In this document: positions 42,950 to 53,741 of the stretch, one piece after another
Numbering within the stretch: the stretch's first letter is position 1
How the letters are laid out: each line of letters starts with the position of its first letter
Source of the DNA: Nematopogon swammerdamellus
Taxonomy: Eukaryota; Arthropoda; Insecta; Lepidoptera; Adelidae
DNA length: 64,000 nt
Assembly: GCA_946902875.1 (NCBI GenBank)
Contig: OX336355.1
Span: forward strand, 17,827,347 to 17,891,346
Direction: 5' to 3'
Translations under genes and position numbers: made by a program
Notes under the pieces: model-generated
Database searches by the model: none
What the model was told of the DNA's origin: nothing
The model's input: only the letters and a program-made list of their open reading frames with translations

Positions 42950-43365
42950 ACCAACAAGTGCGAGTCGAACTCGCGCACCGAGGGTTCCTTATCGCCATGT
43001 CATGGTTAGCGCCACTCACGCCATCTATGGCGTGTTATGAAATGCTTCATATTAGTTAAATGTCATGATTATTTGAAATGCTTCACACTCTATTCGGTAG
43101 ATAGCGCGCACGCATACACTTTTTGGTTTCTTCTATGGGAACCCCTGCGATTTTTTTACTTTTTCTTATTTTTATTATTTGTTGTTATATCGGCCATAAT
43201 AACACATATTGTGTGAAAATTTCAACGGGTTGCCTATTACGGTTCAAGAGATAGAGCCCTCGGACAGGCAGATGGACGGAAGGACGGACGGACGGACGGA
43301 CAGACAGACAGACAGACGACGTAGGCTTATTAAAAGGGTCCCGTACCGGATACGGAATCCTAAAA
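42950..43365 (+). mobile_element. GGGTTCCGTA-family repeat, best intact copy
   Basis: Runs from AAGTGCGAGTCGAACTCGCG and CACCGAGGGTTCCTTATCGC through TATCGGCCATAATAACACAT, AATTTCAACGGGTTGCC and the GGAC/AGAC tetranucleotide array (43272-43315) to GGGTCCCGTACCGGATACGG. Usable as the uninterrupted reference for 15915-16833. Confidence 0.8.
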
Positions 43366-43453
43366 AGCACACACCGGCAAGAAATACTCTCCTGGGCACA
43401 CAACCAAAGCAAGCAGTACCGATTCCAACTGCCCGGGCAGAAGCACGCGAAGG

Positions 43454-43990
43454 CACTACTTTCTGAGTGCTTGTGCAAATTAACTTCTGAGGTATTAAAC
43501 CTAAAACCTACGGAAGGATATAAGAATCCTAATAAGGACCTGTGTTACTGTGTGGGGTCGGTACTTAATAAGAATAGTCCCACTGCATCTCTCCCCGTGC
43601 ATGTCGTAAAAGGCGACTAAGGGATAAGCGGCCTGCAGACACCCCGGTCAACTTGTGGCTTCCACGGAAGACATAGGCTGACTGGGGTAGCTGGAGATTG
43701 CGGGGTTTTGCACGAAGGTCCCCAACCAAGCGGGATTAGTTTGCAGGCCTAGAGCCAACCCCAAACCAAAACAACAACAAGGACCTTAACAGGGCGCTGC
43801 AGACTAAACAAACACCTACACCGAATGGGCCTTAGCGAAACACCGGTGTGCAGGTTCTGTATAAGAGAGGATGAAACGCCCGTACACATCCTTTGTGAAT
43901 GAGAAGTGCTCATTAACAGAAGCCGTATTTTTGGGGGTTATATTTTTAACCCATGCCAAATACAGGCACTCAACCCCAAGAAATATAACT
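43454..43990 (+). pseudogene. RNase H-group LINE fragment split by a nested retroposon
   Basis: Left of the insertion NLRKDIRILIRT is in frame with LTGRCRLNKHLHRMGLSETP and VCRFCIREDETPVHILCE on the right, ending at a stop at 43900-43902; the homologous region continues to ALNPKK. C-x2-C-x8-H-x3-C knuckle as in the 38.5 kb fragment, but a different subfamily. The insertion occupies 43544-43787. Confidence 0.75.
43544..43787 (+). mobile_element. Module H on a fourth body, with 8-bp target duplication
   Basis: Flanked by AAGGACCT (43536-43543 and 43780-43787). Starts GTGTTACTGTGTGGGGTCGG, module H to GGCGACTAAGGGATAAGCGG, then a body unlike SINE-A or element C: GACACCCCGGTCAACTTGTG, TGACTGGGGTAGCTGGAGAT, CCAACCAAGCGGGATTAG, and an AAC-repeat tail (CCAAAACAACAACAA). 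No tRNA-like head. Confidence 0.8.
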
Positions 43991-44389
43991 AGGTGTTCAT
44001 AGCGGAAATCGGACTTGGGGGTGAGCTATAAACTTTTGAGAGATCACAACAGATCTTCCTGGGTCGCAGTGACAACAGGGCTCAGGGGCCCTAACTCTCA
44101 CACTTTAAATCATAATCATGAAATCTGCAAATGTTTGATGAGCATTATATAATTTTTTTGAAAGATTTGTATTAAAAACTGCCTTTCCTACAGACATACG
44201 TAACGTCACATCAGTTTCCCGGTGGGGTAGGCAGAGTAAACGAATCTCCAAAAGCCACGATCCTGACACACCTCTGCCGCCTCTTCAACCCTTGATACAT
44301 GCTCGTCCGAAGTTAATATTGGAATCCAATATAACTTCCCGGCCAGAGCAACCTAGTCCGAACGACAAAATCTTCAAACAATTCTTGCG

Positions 44390-45130
44390 CAACGTCTAAG
44401 GAGTTCGTAGGTACACCTAAACATCTTCTTTGCGGATGCAAAATTGTACTTGAGAAAGGACAATTATTCCTAGGCGTCATGATAAAGTCCTTGAAATCAG
44501 AGACGCCATCAGTCAATCCGTAATACAAACCAGGAAGGGACCACCAACTGATAGTGAACTCCAGAAATTACACTTTGTGAAGGTTGGCACCACTAAGCTG
44601 CCCAAGGATAAGCCCATACTATAGTGTAGTGTATACACTCGATGTTGTATGAAGACGTGGAATAAGCACTACGTGCTGCCTCCTGAAATATTGTGTTACA
44701 TCGTTAAGACGGGGACATTCTGATATTCTCAAAACTGACAAGGCATTGTGGAGCTCACGGTCCCATGGGAGACAGACAAACATTCCGAAGGACCATAATA
44801 TGAAAGTTAGCAAATATTGTCATTGAGTACACCATATTAGTGAGAAAATGGTTCAAGACGTAATTATTCGCGGCAGAAGTCTGAGCCAGGGGACTACCTT
44901 CCAAATCAGTCTACAGTTTCTGGATCGTCTAGATCGGCGTTAAGGTTCTAAGAAAGAGTTTCGCTGGCCGCACTGGAAGCATCATACAGAATTTTGATCG
45001 GGAGAGAGAGAGAGAAGTCGAGCACGGGACTAGGTTCTGCTCTTCGTCCTAGTCAGCGCAGACTAGTTGACGCGAACCGAAAAATCTAGCGCGCTGTGTG
45101 CGAGACCAAGATTGGCCAATCGCTGATCTC
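44390..45130 (+). pseudogene. Old degenerate LINE, restriction-like-endonuclease family
   Basis: Aligns with 24510-25240: GGAGTTCGTAGGTACACCTA, GCGGATGCAAAATTGTACTT, CATGATAAAGTCCTTGAAAT, AGCTCACGGTCCCATGGGAG. Many indels destroy the frame, unlike the two young copies. Confidence 0.75.
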
Positions 45131-45235
45131 GTACTCGAATGAAACCTCCCACACCACGCGCAACGGGCAGTAACTGTATCCCTACACGCTGGACTTCATT
45201 CGGATGCGTACCAACCGGAGATCTTTCCTCTACAG

Positions 45236-45406
45236 TACCCTAATCACGATATTTAACCTACTACGCTACGCCGTGTTCTCCGCATCATTTTGTATGGAGA
45301 AACGGAGCAGCGCCTCTAGTGATAGATTTGCGAACTTCGTTTCTCCATACAAACTGATGCGGAGAACACGGCGTAGCATAGTAGGTTAAATCTCGTGATT
45401 AGGGTA
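45236..45406. mobile_element. MITE, 171 bp, 69-nt arms
   Basis: TACCCTAATCACGATATTTA ... TGTATGGAGAAACG is the reverse complement of the right arm with about three mismatches. TA ends next to CCCTAATCACG/CGTGATTAGGG could be a TA duplication of a Tc1/mariner-type MITE; not certain. Confidence 0.8.
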
Positions 45407-45527
45407 CGAACCGGTAAACTCTGAAACGTTCTCCCTGCCCGAAGTACACTCGGGTATTTCAAGAGGGGCGTGAATAGGCACCTCTCAGGTCGGCGGCATG
45501 GCATTCGCAACCCCCGCATACGACAGT

Positions 45528-45885
45528 TTTTTTTATGTAATCCGGTATTGGTGGCTGAGTCGGAGACTCCCCTGGATTGTTGGCTATACTGGACTAGAGG
45601 ATATCTCAACCGAGGCCGAGGCTATGCGGCCATCTTACATCCAGTGCGGTGGTACCAACCCAGTCGGCTACAGCTTGAGCCTACCACCTAGTAAGGTGCA
45701 AGGGAAGGGACCTACAGTTTTACACCGGTTCCGAACGGTGAAGCAGCAGTTGTAGGTATGCACAAATTTTTTTTCGTCAGAAAATACTCATTCGTACACG
45801 CCGACCGGATTCGAACCTCGGACCTCTCGCATGAGAAGCCGATGATGCCCAAACCACTCGGCCACCCGCCGCGTGTGTCCAATGT
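45528..45885 (-). mobile_element. SINE-B, complete, reverse
   Basis: On the minus strand: tRNA-like head (about 45806-45880) GGGTGGCCGAGTGGTTTGGG, ATCGGCTTCTCATGCGAGAG, GAGGTTCGAATCCGGTCGGC; then CACCGTTCGGAACCGGTG, GTAGGTCCCTTCCCTTGCAC, GGTTGGTACCACCGCACTGG, GCCGCATAGCCTCGG, CCAACAATCCAGGGG and a tail ATTACATAAAAAAA. Confidence 0.85.
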
Positions 45886-46043
45886 CCATGGGCGTCGTCG
45901 ATACCTTATGATGATATGAGTGTGTTGGAGCCACATATGTCGCGCCTTCAATAAAAAAAATCGATGTGTTCGGTGAACTGGTGGAGTTGCTGTGTTTGGT
46001 TTTTCACCAGCCTGCTCTAGCTGCATTGCTATATACTCGTATA

Positions 46044-46470
46044 CAGGATGCCCCCGGACTGGTGTAGTTCCTTTAAGTAGGCTATTCTACGCTTAGTAAC
46101 AAACATAATTAGTAAGAGAAGTAGGGTTCTAGGTACGCCTGTTGCGGGGATATGCATTTTTAAAGTTATTAATGTAGTGTAATGTTGTAATGCTCTAATG
46201 CGGGGCGCGGGGCAGCGGGCAGCAGGAATACGGACGGGACGCGAAGCGAGTGTACCTCTCGCGCCCCGACCAGCTCTATTCCGCTTCGCGTTTCATAGTC
46301 GCGCGGTCTAAAGGCGCCCACACATTGTAGTATGCATTTAGTTGGTTAGGAAATCCTAAAATGTTAATGAAAGCACATATTCAAAAAATTATTTCACCAG
46401 TGATTTTGTTACAAGGCGTAGAATAGCCTCCTTAAAGGGGAAGTACACCTGTCCGGGGACATCCTGTATA
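46044..46470. mobile_element. MITE, 427 bp, 55-nt inverted ends
   Basis: Left TACAGGATGCCCCCGGACTG ... GGCTATTCTACGC and right GCGTAGAATAGCCTCC ... CCGGGGACATCCTGTA are inverted. The centre is GC-rich (GCGGGGCGCGGGGCAGCGGG ... CGCGCCCCGACC). Flanked by TA on both sides. Confidence 0.8.
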
Positions 46471-46479
46471 GTAATTCAG

Positions 46480-48270
46480 TTATCTATTCCAAACTTTAAA
46501 TGTCAAATAAAACACACCCGCTTATTGAATTGCGCAATTGTTTATTTGTCAAATAAAACTGTTACTTTTGCAGATTTTTTTAACTGAAAATATAAAAATA
46601 AATTTACAATTACCAAACGCTGGTTCGGTAAAATAAAAACAGTTTGAAAAATTAACTTAACTTCGAAACAATTTGTTTTCTTAAGATATAATTACAAGGT
46701 CCAATTTACGACAATAATGACTTAATTTCTAAATTATGTTAACAGAGCACATTGAAAAGTAATAATCAATTGAAAATGAACAACTTTTTTTTTATTGCAC
46801 AGATATTTGTTAATATTACATTAACTTAACTAATTAACTAAATTACTTATCCAATTAGGAAGCCATTTTGGAAAACGTTCACTCAAACTGTCCATTTAGC
46901 TTTTTGTAATTATTTTATTCCCAAATTTGTTGAGATTTGATATTGAAACAATAAAATAAAATTTCAAAGAAATTATACGCAGTTTGTAGTTACAGTATTG
47001 GCTTATTGATATATTTTTAATTAGTATAAAATATTAAATATATTAGTCACACGGATAGTCTTATAGCTGAGTATTCAATATGAGTAATGTGTTTTAAAAA
47101 AGTTGGCCGTTCCTCTAACTAAATTCATTGCGATGTTCATAAATATAGCTATTTACAACGAAATCTAATCTCAAACTAAAATTGTGAACTACTCGATTGA
47201 TCTACTAATATACAAAAAAATTCAACTACACCTTAACTACGGCGACCTGATTATTAAAAAATAATTTACATAATATTATACAAAAGCCATATATGTACCT
47301 AATTAAATAGTAAGTACCTAAAAATTTTGGTTATATTTTATTGATATGCAACAAGCCTTTTATTTATTAAGTTGCTAAAACGTAAATAACATTGATGTAC
47401 ATTATAAAACGTGATTCACTGTTTAATTAGTGCAAATTATACTTATATTTATAAAATGCTATTTTTGACTAAGGGGAAAAAGTAGGGGTGCTAAGGTGGT
47501 GCCTTGTGGTACACCCATTTTGGCACAAATCTGTTATGATGTCTTAGAGTAATCGCTCACATTTATGTACTTTGCTCATTGAAACAACATTCTTAAGAAA
47601 TTACCCCCAAGAGTCTAATACAAAACATAATATTTGAACAAAAATTACGAACAGCTCTGTCTAACGCCAACAAGAAAACATGAAAAATAATTTATAAGAA
47701 GCCAAACTACCTATCGTCTACATAAAAATGTCCAATCTGCATAAAATCGCGTTCTATCAAACTTCTTAATAAAGTTGGCACTTCAATAGTAGATTCTAGT
47801 TCTGAAGCTATCGGTGCATTGCGTACCCATACTTTTATGGCTTCTTCTCATGCATGTTCAGTGAATGGTTGGGTGAACACTAATTAGACACTGTAGTCTT
47901 CGGATCCGTCTTATTCATCTGCAATACGACCACAAGTGCTGAATTAATCGCAGGTCAAGAGGATATTTACGCTCGCTTAATTTTTCTTTCAGACGCATCA
48001 TGAAATTTTGTGGCATTCATTGTTTACCACGTGTTATGGTTCCAACTTTCGTAATAAAATCGATCTGATAGTATTTCAAAATACTCAGATTTTGGCATCT
48101 AAGAGATTTAAGGTGCCTACCTAACATGTTTGGCGATGATTTAGTATACTTATTTGTCATGAATCTGGGAATGTAAATTCTTCAAATAATACTGAACTTC
48201 AGTAACCTAGACATCTAACACTATGGATTGGAGTAAGTTCTAGTCGATCTTAACCTAAGTTCTAATATGG
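46480..48270 (-). other. Probable trh 3' UTR and flank
   Basis: Directly downstream of the trh stop. AT-rich, almost free of the repeats that crowd the rest of the window, as expected for a long conserved 3' UTR. Read on the minus strand it has AATAAA candidates, for example at 46541-46547, near its far end. The exact end cannot be set without transcript data. Confidence 0.5.
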
Positions 48271-49516
48271 CTATGACGTCGCCGAATACCAGTTCGAGGT
48301 TGGGGTGGATGACTTGTTGGTAGCGGCGTGAGGCGCGTGTGCGGGGTGAGTCGAATGCGGGTGGTAGAGGTGGAAGCCAGACCCACCGTGGAAGAATTGC
48401 GACTGGTCTAAAGAAGACGCATAGTCCAAAGCACCGGGGACAGCGGAATAGGCCTGGGGTTTCAGCGGTAAAGGTTGTGCCGGCGCTTCACCGCCTAAAT
48501 ACGAGTGTCGAAGAGCTTCCGAATACGCAGAGTTGTCGTACGGCAAGCTCGTGTGGGCGTACGACTGTTGTTTGTCACGAGGAGAAACAGACCCGGGAGG
48601 GGTCATCGCTGAATGGTACTCCGATGGATAGCCGCTGTATGCGAGTCCACTGTATTCCGCACTCTTGTGAAGCCCGAATTGCTCTCCGTATCCAGAACCT
48701 TCGCTCCCAGGAGGCGTCGGTAAGGGACCTGCCTGACCATCGTTGGAATAGAACGCTCCAGTTCTCCCGTCACCGAGGACGTTGCTTCGGATTACGCTCT
48801 CTCGATTAGCGTAGAGTTGCCGGAGTAACGCCGAAGCGGGTGTCGCCGCATGTCCGCCGTGCCTGTTGAGATGGTTCAAATGATTCTGTGCTCCTATCCA
48901 CTGAATCGTCGATTTCTGTTGCTGTTGTTTCAGTAAAGCGTCTGTGGAGAAGTCTGTCGGTCTATGAGTAGCTTCCTTGCTTGCGTCCAATGCCGCTGCC
49001 GGGAGGTGCTTTGACATGGCGTTCTCGAGATCTCTGACTGATGTCGCGTCGGTCGAAGGATCTGGAATTGCCAGAGCTGGCTTAGGTATTGCCGCTTCTC
49101 GTTCAGGAGGAGTGGCCGTGCTTACAGGGTTCAGTGGTGTTAGTTTGCGCCGTTCGGATTCATCTCTGTCGCCGTCTTCTTCTGTCTCAGTCGCGTGTTT
49201 TCGTTTCTTAGGTCGTCTAACTGGGGTCGGGGATGATCGGCCGGGGGCCGTGTGTAGTGCTAGGGGTTGGGATTCGTTGAGTCTGGCGAGCTGGGTGACG
49301 TCTGCGCTGGAAGCGGGCGCGGAAGGTGTGGCGGTGTCTTCTGTCGGAGGGTCAGATCTCTCCGGCACGTGTCTGGGAGGAGGAGGCGCGCCGGATGTCG
49401 TGTCGGCGTCTGGAGGTCCGTTTTCAGGATCTCCTGTGGTTTCTTCTCGTTTCACGCCCTGCACGCTTTCTTCGAGCTGGCAGCAGTCCATCACTGTGTT
49501 CGGGTACTCACGCCCA
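48271..49516 (-). CDS. trh: trh last coding exon
   Basis: Starts after acceptor TTGCAG, completes Ser of VIS, then GREYPNTVMDCCQLEESVQG; 414 residues to TAG at 48271-48273. Proline/Ser/Thr-rich, acidic stretch TETEEDGDRDESERRK after KRPKKRK, QQQQ, TIQWIGAQNHLNHLNRHG, then PGSVSPRD and a His-rich end (FHLYHPHSTHPAHAPHA). Likely the transactivation region. Open frames on the opposite strand (48339, 48977) are shadows of this GC-rich exon. Confidence 0.92.
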
Positions 49517-52500
49517 CTGCAACAAAACAAGAAGTTTAAGCGTAAGAAGCTCAAATAACATACCTTATGTACATGGTTCGAAGATTTTATAGAGGCACCT
49601 TCTCAGGTTGTGTTTAAATAATTCGACATAGTACACCTTTATATTAGGCGAAATTCAAGATATTAGCCGATTGACTCTACCAAGACACCATAATTCTACC
49701 AAGACTTGGTACCAAGCCAGAACGTAATTTCTTATCCGGCTAGATACACTGAAATGGACGGAAATACGACCTATTTTGTATAGCTGAAATTTTCTTGAAA
49801 GAGATTTGATGCATCGTAGGGGGAGACAAAGCGATATTATATACCAATAGAGAAATTACCTGATCACGTAATTGACGCAAATTACATTCTGCTCGTCGGC
49901 GTTCTTGGAGGAACAAACAACAGTGGCGCAAGTCTGCACCCACGTGTAGCCCCCAAGCTTGTTCATCATGCGGTAGTAGTGAGTCAGGACCTGGCCTTTG
50001 TTCATCACTGAAACAAACAAGCCATGGTTTTATACCGGTACTTTGTCGGAGGCGAATAAGGTACTATTTCCTGTCCGGTAAAGGTGATTCTATGTTCGCA
50101 ATGAAGTGCCTTGGTGATAAATTTATCACATTGATTGTAGCTTCGCTATCCAGGTTTGGAACTTCCTTTTCCTGGATTGTTTCTTGAACTACCTTTGTTA
50201 GTGCCCACTTAATCTATAAATGTACTCAGGCTACACACAATACGAAGTTGTGGATCAAAGTGGCCGCGCCGGTGCCAAAAGCTTCTATTCTCAAACTAAA
50301 ATCATCAATCTGTGATTTCTTTATGCTACAATATTCAATGGTTATACATCTAAGAAATCAGCATAACAGTCGGAAAACTGTGTCCGCTGTGTTAACAAAT
50401 GATTTTCTCTCCGTTTCTAGGAATTGGCCTCGAAATCGTAGCCAGGATCAGCGACCATCAACAAGAGACTTTCTTCGCGAGGGGGACGAGGCATAAAAGT
50501 TATTTTATGGAAATTAAACCATTGTTATTCTACAATGGCCGCCTTCGCTGACCGCCGCGCCGTCCAACTGTAGTAAGACGTTCTATCAAACGGACATCGG
50601 CGCCATTTTATATTCAAATGAGGTGGCTCATAAAGCTATCAATGACACCTTCCTACGGGTCCAACCGTGGTGATAGGAAAGAAACGCATTCCTATAAAAA
50701 GATTTCACGTGACGCAACTATGCCGGCGATGCGGTTCGCATTTTAAACAGCCGCCATCTTGAATCGATGCGCGGGAGTCGTGGCCGCCATGTTGGTTGGC
50801 AGGATAGTTGGCACGATGAGAGATTGTCGTCGTGTTGCCATATCCTCTGTGTCGTGTTTTAGAAGTCGTAATCGATCGTGAATAGGTAGGCCTGGGTTTT
50901 CCTATGACTTGTTGCGTCCTAGGCGTGAGCTGTATGCATCTACTGATTATTTAATTAAGTGGGTACATAAATTTACCGAGCAGTCACATTCAATCTAATG
51001 ATGTACCTTAAAAATCCTTAGTAAAATTATGATTTTCTGAATCTGACTTTAAGTTGCATTATTCTAAAATCTTCTTGGAATCATGCTAAGAACGCGATTT
51101 TGAACAATCACAATATAAACAACTCGCCGGTAGTGACATTACCTACAACCCACATATCCGTACCTATGTTCTATAACTTCAAAGAATCCCACACCGGGAT
51201 TTCGAGAAAGGAGGCTCCATTATTATTCAAAGCACAGTCCTTTCTGAAGGTAGAAGCGAGTCGCGTCACGATTTCCTAAACAAATTTTGGACATTTGTGT
51301 ATAATGCGTTTTGTATTTTATTACCTTACGCATGTCACAACAGAGCTCCGCATGCATGCAAACGGACTTTCCAGGCATTTTAAATTTTAATTCTAGAACT
51401 TGCCAGTATTTACACGAGCCTTAATAGCGTTTGTTCCATTCCGACTTTAAACATGGACGATATAATTAAACTTTCCTTACGAAAAGATCCCATAGATTCC
51501 ATCCAGAGAAGAGCCAAAATATTTTAAATTGAAGAAAACTAAACGGATGTTGTAAGTAACATCACAAAAGTCCTAAATATGTAACTAGATACAAGGATAT
51601 AATCGTGCCACAAATGTAGAGCACAAGACAAAATCGTGAAAAAGATTTTCGATTGAACCATTGTCGAAGAATTTCATTGAACAGTCACGCTCGCCCAATA
51701 AAGTGGTGAAACCCTCTGTAGGTGTCTCGAACGCGTGTCGTAACACAATTAGGTATTCAGCGAGGGTCCCGCTTGGAAATCCATGTCAAGATGACTCGAC
51801 TCCAAGGCGCGATCGACTGGACAACAGTTCGAGGTGATTTTTTCGAATTTCCCGACGAGGAAAACGATCTTGTTAAAACATCTGACAAGGACCTCGAAAA
51901 TAGTTGATGCGCAGAACGTAATTTCCATGGTTTTGTTGAATACAGAGAATTATCCAAAATGACGTGAGTATAAATTGTGGATTGATGTTCGGAATACAAA
52001 TAAGTACCTACGCTAAATCCCTATTTATATTTACATAAAATGATGATAAAGCACAACCGACAAAGAAGAATATAGACCCAACCTAAAATATAGAAGTCTT
52101 GATATCCTTTGACGAAAGCGTTTCCTAAAGAACATTTAAAAATATTTTATGTTTATATCTTAGTACTAAGCACGTACTCGTTTTATATATATATAAAAAT
52201 GCAAATCGAAAATCATTGGAAAATTTGGAGATAATATGTAACGGCCCGGTGGTGTAGTTGGTTATCGCGTTGGCGGCTCAAGCCAGAGACCCAGGTTCGA
52301 ATCCTGGTCGGCATGTATTTTTTCCAATGATTTTCGATTTGCATTTTTCTAATAAACATTTAAAAACTTATAAACTTACGATCAAGATGGCATTTCCGCA
52401 GTTTGTTGGCATCTTCTCCATGGCAGAGAGCGTACAGGTTCTTCCCAGTCATCTCTTCAGCTGTGTAGCCGATCAGCTCTGATACCCTGTACCATTACAT

Positions 52501-53741
52501 TCGTATTACTAATACTCGTATAATCACAAACATTATCCGGATTGGGACGAAGAGGGACTTCGGAGAAAGGACTAGATTATGATGGCATATCTTTTTGCTC
52601 TGTTCTTATATCTATCCAGAAAAGTATACCTTTAGTATTTATATATAATTGTTAGAAATAGTTGTATCTGTAACGTTAGTGCATCGTATTCAGAAGCAGT
52701 GATGTCACGAACATTGTCTCTGATAAATTAATTTTTATAGCCCACAGTACGTGAAGGCTATTTGATATTTTTTTTATTGCCTACTTGAATTTATATGTCG
52801 TTGTTTATATTGTAGCACAGATTGAAGTCATCATTGTGCCTATATTACGAACAGCAGGCGGCTAGGTACTAATTTAAGTGGATGCTGATTTTTGGGATAT
52901 TTAAATTCCTTTGCAATTTGTATATTTTGAATTCTATCGAATGCACATCGTGTGCACACTCAACTCATATTAAATGAGTGAGTTATTACCTTGTGATTTA
53001 AACAGTAGAGTTTGAAATTGCATATCTGTGTGAATGGGACTAGGTACCTTCACTAAAATTACCGTAAAATTTCATTGCCAGCTTCCATGAACCATACTGA
53101 ATATGCATATGTCTCAATGTAATATTGTTATTGTTGTGTGTTCTTTATGGCGAAATAAATATCTGAATCTGAATCTGAATCTGAATCATGCACTGCTGCA
53201 CATACTAAATGTTAGTTTGATAGGAATGCCTCGTGACATTAAGCTCCCATTTTGTGTGCCATGTATGATGCTGTACAGTCAATCAGCGTTTATGTGTTCA
53301 CTGCTGGATATAGACTCTTCCATTTTTCTACAGTCCTCCCGGCCTTCAGTCAGAGGTACGGAGAGGCACTGATAGATTGCCTCCGACATGCTTAATAATA
53401 TCTTCCCATAAATTGTGCACAATTTTTATTGTGCACAATGCATTTGCATGTGCAAATTTGTATATTTCATTAATTTGTTTGCCAGTTGCCACATTTTCAA
53501 AGATACGTCCAATGCTTATGTGTCTCCATTGGCGAACATTTTATTTGCAAAGACTAACTCGATTTCCATATTTTCATAGATATAACAAAATACTTACCTA
53601 GGTTCACAGTGGGCTATCCGAAAGTCAAAATTGATTCTCGTGACGAACATATCAGATTCAAGTCTGATCTCGTGAACAGACGGCGGCGGTAGTGCAATGG
53701 CCAAAGCGACCATCCCCAATAGCGACGGCGGAGACTTTCTG
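48271..53741 (-). CDS. trh: Trachealess, bHLH-PAS transcription factor (3' four exons)
   Basis: Joining complement 53598-53741, 52380-52486, 49860-50007 and 48271-49516 gives 547 residues in one frame. They begin KSPPSLLGMVALAIALPPP, VHEIRLESDMFVTRINFDFR, IAHCEPRVSELIGYT, then GQVLTHYYRMMNKLGGYTWV and QTCATVVCSSKNADEQNVIC, then VNYVISGREYPNTVMDCCQL. This is PAS-B with the trh/NPAS3-type C-flank. In the family, Trh pairs with Tango (ARNT) and turns on tracheal and salivary or silk-duct genes in the nucleus. The C-terminal exon has KRPKKRK (nuclear-import-like), a poly-Gln run, PASALLRQLYANRESVIR and PLPTPPGSEGS, motifs kept in insect Trh. The bHLH and PAS-A exons are not in the window and should lie past 64000. 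Introns here hold foldbacks and a tRNA-like insert. Assignment is from recognised motifs, not alignment. Confidence 0.92.
49517..49859 (-). other. trh intron (343 nt)
   Basis: Donor AG|GTAATTTC and acceptor TTTGTTGCAG. Contains a weak SINE-A remnant near 49745 (ACTGAAATGGACGGAAATAC). Confidence 0.6.
49860..50007 (-). CDS. trh: trh exon, second half of PAS-B
   Basis: Encodes MNKGQVLTHYYRMMNKLGG, YTWVQTCATVVCSSKNADEQ and NVICVNYVI. Acceptor TTTCAG|TG, donor AG|GTAATT; the split Leu and Ser codons fit the neighbouring exons exactly. Confidence 0.92.
50008..52194. other. trh intron body
   Basis: No transposon that I recognise up to the foldback at 52195. Between 50520 and 50830 there is moderately GC-rich sequence with repeated GCCGCC/GGCGCC motifs (GGCGCCATTTTATATTC, AGCCGCCATCTTGAATCG), a plausible enhancer or conserved non-coding stretch. 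Small open frames (50248, 51722) have no domain. Confidence 0.4.
52195..52348. repeat. Foldback enclosing a tRNA-like sequence
   Basis: Arms 52195-52223 (AAAAATGCAAATCGAAAATC ATTGGAAAA) and 52320-52348 are exact reverse complements. The 96-base interior is almost entirely the tRNA-like sequence at 52243-52313. It lies 31 bases inside the intron from the trh donor at 52379. Confidence 0.88.
52243..52313 (+). ncRNA. tRNA-like sequence (degenerate, Val/Glu-like)
   Basis: D arm GTGTAGTTGGTTATCGC, anticodon stem TTGGC/GCCAG (loop GGCTCAA, would give CTC), T arm CCAGGTTCGAATCCTGG perfect. The acceptor stem GGCCCGG/TCGGCAT pairs at only about five of seven positions and the base before the anticodon is G instead of the universal T, so a working tRNA is unlikely. 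A and B boxes are good, and an oligo-T run (52318-52323) follows as a Pol III stop. Confidence 0.55.
52380..52486 (-). CDS. trh: trh exon, first half of PAS-B
   Basis: Encodes VSELIGYTAEEMTGKNLYAL CHGEDANKLRKCHLD; acceptor GTACAG, donor C|GTAAGT. The Arg and Leu codons are shared with its neighbours. Confidence 0.92.
52487..53597. other. trh intron
   Basis: AT-rich. Includes a retroposon tail at 53088-53190. The remainder shows nothing recognisable. Confidence 0.5.
53088..53190 (+). mobile_element. Retroposon tail with CTGAAT repeats
   Basis: AACCATACTGAATATGCATA, TTATGGCGAAATAAATATCT and (GAATCT)n. Same family as the 88-bp insert at 37695; the hexamer tail is typical of some insect LINE 3' ends. 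Confidence 0.7.
53598..53741 (-). CDS. trh: trh exon before PAS-B
   Basis: Encodes RKSPPSLLGMVALAIALPPP, SVHEIRLESDMFVTRINFDF and RIAHCEPR. Donor AG|GTAAGT. I chose the acceptor CTCACAG before 53741; CAG three bases further in is also possible. No further upstream trh exon is visible in the window. Confidence 0.88.

Larger units (their letters stand above)
45147..45957 (+). pseudogene. LINE tail (family of 4000-4568) carrying two nested insertions
   Basis: Pieces: 45147-45235 (ACCACGCGCAACGGGCAG, CTACACGCTGGACTTCATTC), MITE 45236-45406, 45407-45525 (AACCGGTAAACTCTGAAACG ... AACCCCCGCATACGAC), SINE-B 45528-45885, 45886-45957 (AATGTCCATGGGCGTCGTCG ... TTCAATAAAAAAAA). The order matches the uninterrupted copy at 4000. 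Confidence 0.8.

Noticed and set aside
48339..49592. Plus-strand open frames of 88-193 codons opposite the trh last exon
   Set aside because: Mirror frames of a GC-rich coding exon; no conserved domain, and the minus strand has recognised Trh motifs with correct splicing.
51722..51907. Possible extra trh exon (DFFEFPDEENDLV)
   Set aside because: On the plus strand, opposite to trh, with no flanking AG/GT signals in frame; flanking exons already join in phase without it.
52243..52313. Functional tRNA gene
   Set aside because: Acceptor stem mismatches and loss of the universal T before the anticodon; located inside a foldback. Kept as tRNA-like only.
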